From positions 832,001 through 896,000 of the forward strand of contig JAEVLN010000014.1 of the NCBI GenBank assembly GCA_018350325.1: 64,000 bases of DNA, in the 5' to 3' direction. Both the position numbers and the translations under genes were made by a program. Shown here piece by piece: positions 63,449 to 64,000 of the stretch. This stretch comes from Globodera rostochiensis. Taxonomy: Eukaryota; Nematoda; Chromadorea; Rhabditida; Heteroderidae. The notes below the pieces were generated by a model. That model did not search any database. It saw only the letters and a list, made by a program, of their open reading frames with translations, and was not told the origin of the DNA. The stretch's first letter is position 1. Each line of letters starts with the position of its first letter.

Positions 63449-64000
63449 TGTTTGGAATATTCGCTTCCTGCTGAGAGTTAGTAAGCTGAAAGGTTGGCTA
63501 TAAATGATTAGATGCTGAAAACAATAGATTAGATTAATGTCATATGATAGAATCTGGCTCTAAATTATAAAAAAATCTCTCAGATTGCCTGCCCCATACA
63601 TTGGATTTTTGCCTCCACTTATGGAGAAGATGGGGCTTTCTTTTAACACGAATCCGAGCTCGGATTTTGCAAATGTCGAACCCCGAACCCGAATCGAACA
63701 TTTACTCGAACAAATCTCCCCCATTTAAAAAAAACAATATCAAAACGCACTTTTAAGGACAACGGAAAAGGCAATAATCACGAGTTTTGTTATTTTTTGC
63801 GATTCTCAGACATTTAGGTAAACGTCAAAAAAAATTAAAGTGACATGTTCGAATGAAATGCCATCCCATTTCCATTTACTCTCTTCAATTTAGCGAACTG
63901 ATATTTGGCAGACGGGTAATTCTGGAACGTGCTTTCGTTCAAAATCAAGCCCATTCAAATGCAATTAAAATTCTATTTACCATATTCTTTTGCATTGTAC
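63449..64000. other. Right end of the window, upstream of the kinase-like gene, with a dispersed repeat
   Basis: The promoter or 5' leader of the kinase-like gene should lie at the left part. 63640-63790 is the second copy of the repeat at 59148. Nothing else was recognised to the window edge. Confidence 0.5.
63640..63790. repeat. Dispersed repeat, copy 2 (first copy at 59148)
   Basis: Same order of words as at 59148: AACACGAATCCGAGCTC, TTTTGCAAATGTCGAA, CCGAACCCGAAT, GAACAAATCTCCCCC, then ACGGAAAAGGCAA. Confidence 0.75.

Overview
This window is nuclear DNA of an animal, most likely a nematode. Genes are split into many short exons with canonical GT/AG introns plus two probable GC-AG introns. 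Repertoire and similarity point to nematode orthologues (epg-5, plc-3, ddx-17, mec-15, a MYST acetyltransferase, a JADE/PHF15 scaffold). Same-strand gene pairs are closely spaced, and several start codons sit just after an AG that could accept a trans-spliced leader. A tylenchid (plant-parasitic) nematode is plausible from GC level and the GC-AG introns, but that is inference. No bacterial operon, CRISPR array, phage, virus or toxin gene was seen.

Layout. (1) 158-3563 (+): 3' part of a class I Rab11-family interacting protein (C2 domain to Rab-binding domain), with a fold-back element in its last intron. (2) 3564-6830: long gene-free stretch with homopolymer C/G and pyrimidine tracts. (3) 6831-9197 (+): secreted Cys-containing protein of unknown family. 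(4) 9198-13978: repeat-rich; a large near-perfect inverted repeat, a 22-bp minisatellite, two orphan exons and a dispersed TGATCA-rich repeat. (5) 13979-15226 (+): BTB/POZ protein; a broken relative lies at 25735-26083. (6) 15794-18541 (-) and 18787-21879 (-): F-box/WD (FBXW9/MEC-15-like) and MYST acetyltransferase (KAT6-like), possibly co-transcribed. (7) 22369-25459 (+): JADE-type PHD scaffold, head-to-head with the MYST gene. (8) 26534-28076 (-): UBL7-like UBL-UBA protein. (9) 28887-32559 (+): DEAD-box helicase DDX5/17. (10) 32864-44826 (+): EPG-5 autophagy tether. (11) 44827-48653: gene-free, with a 26-bp minisatellite. (12) 48654-58375 (+): phospholipase C gamma. (13) 59618-61403 (+): small LOTUS-like protein with three tandem alternative last exons. 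(14) 62002-63448 (-): SLK/STK10-type kinase whose HRD motif reads HRN and whose glycine loop is degenerate, so a likely pseudokinase.

How the genes relate. The MYST enzyme and the JADE scaffold belong to families that form one histone acetyltransferase complex, and here they share a 489-bp divergent intergenic region. FIP, EPG-5 and UBL7 concern membrane recycling, autophagy and ubiquitin. PLC gamma and the SLK-like protein are signalling proteins. Other neighbours show no obvious functional link. Exon boundaries were deduced by eye from reading frame, splice dinucleotides and family similarity, so small exons and N-termini (especially of EPG-5 and the secreted protein) are uncertain.
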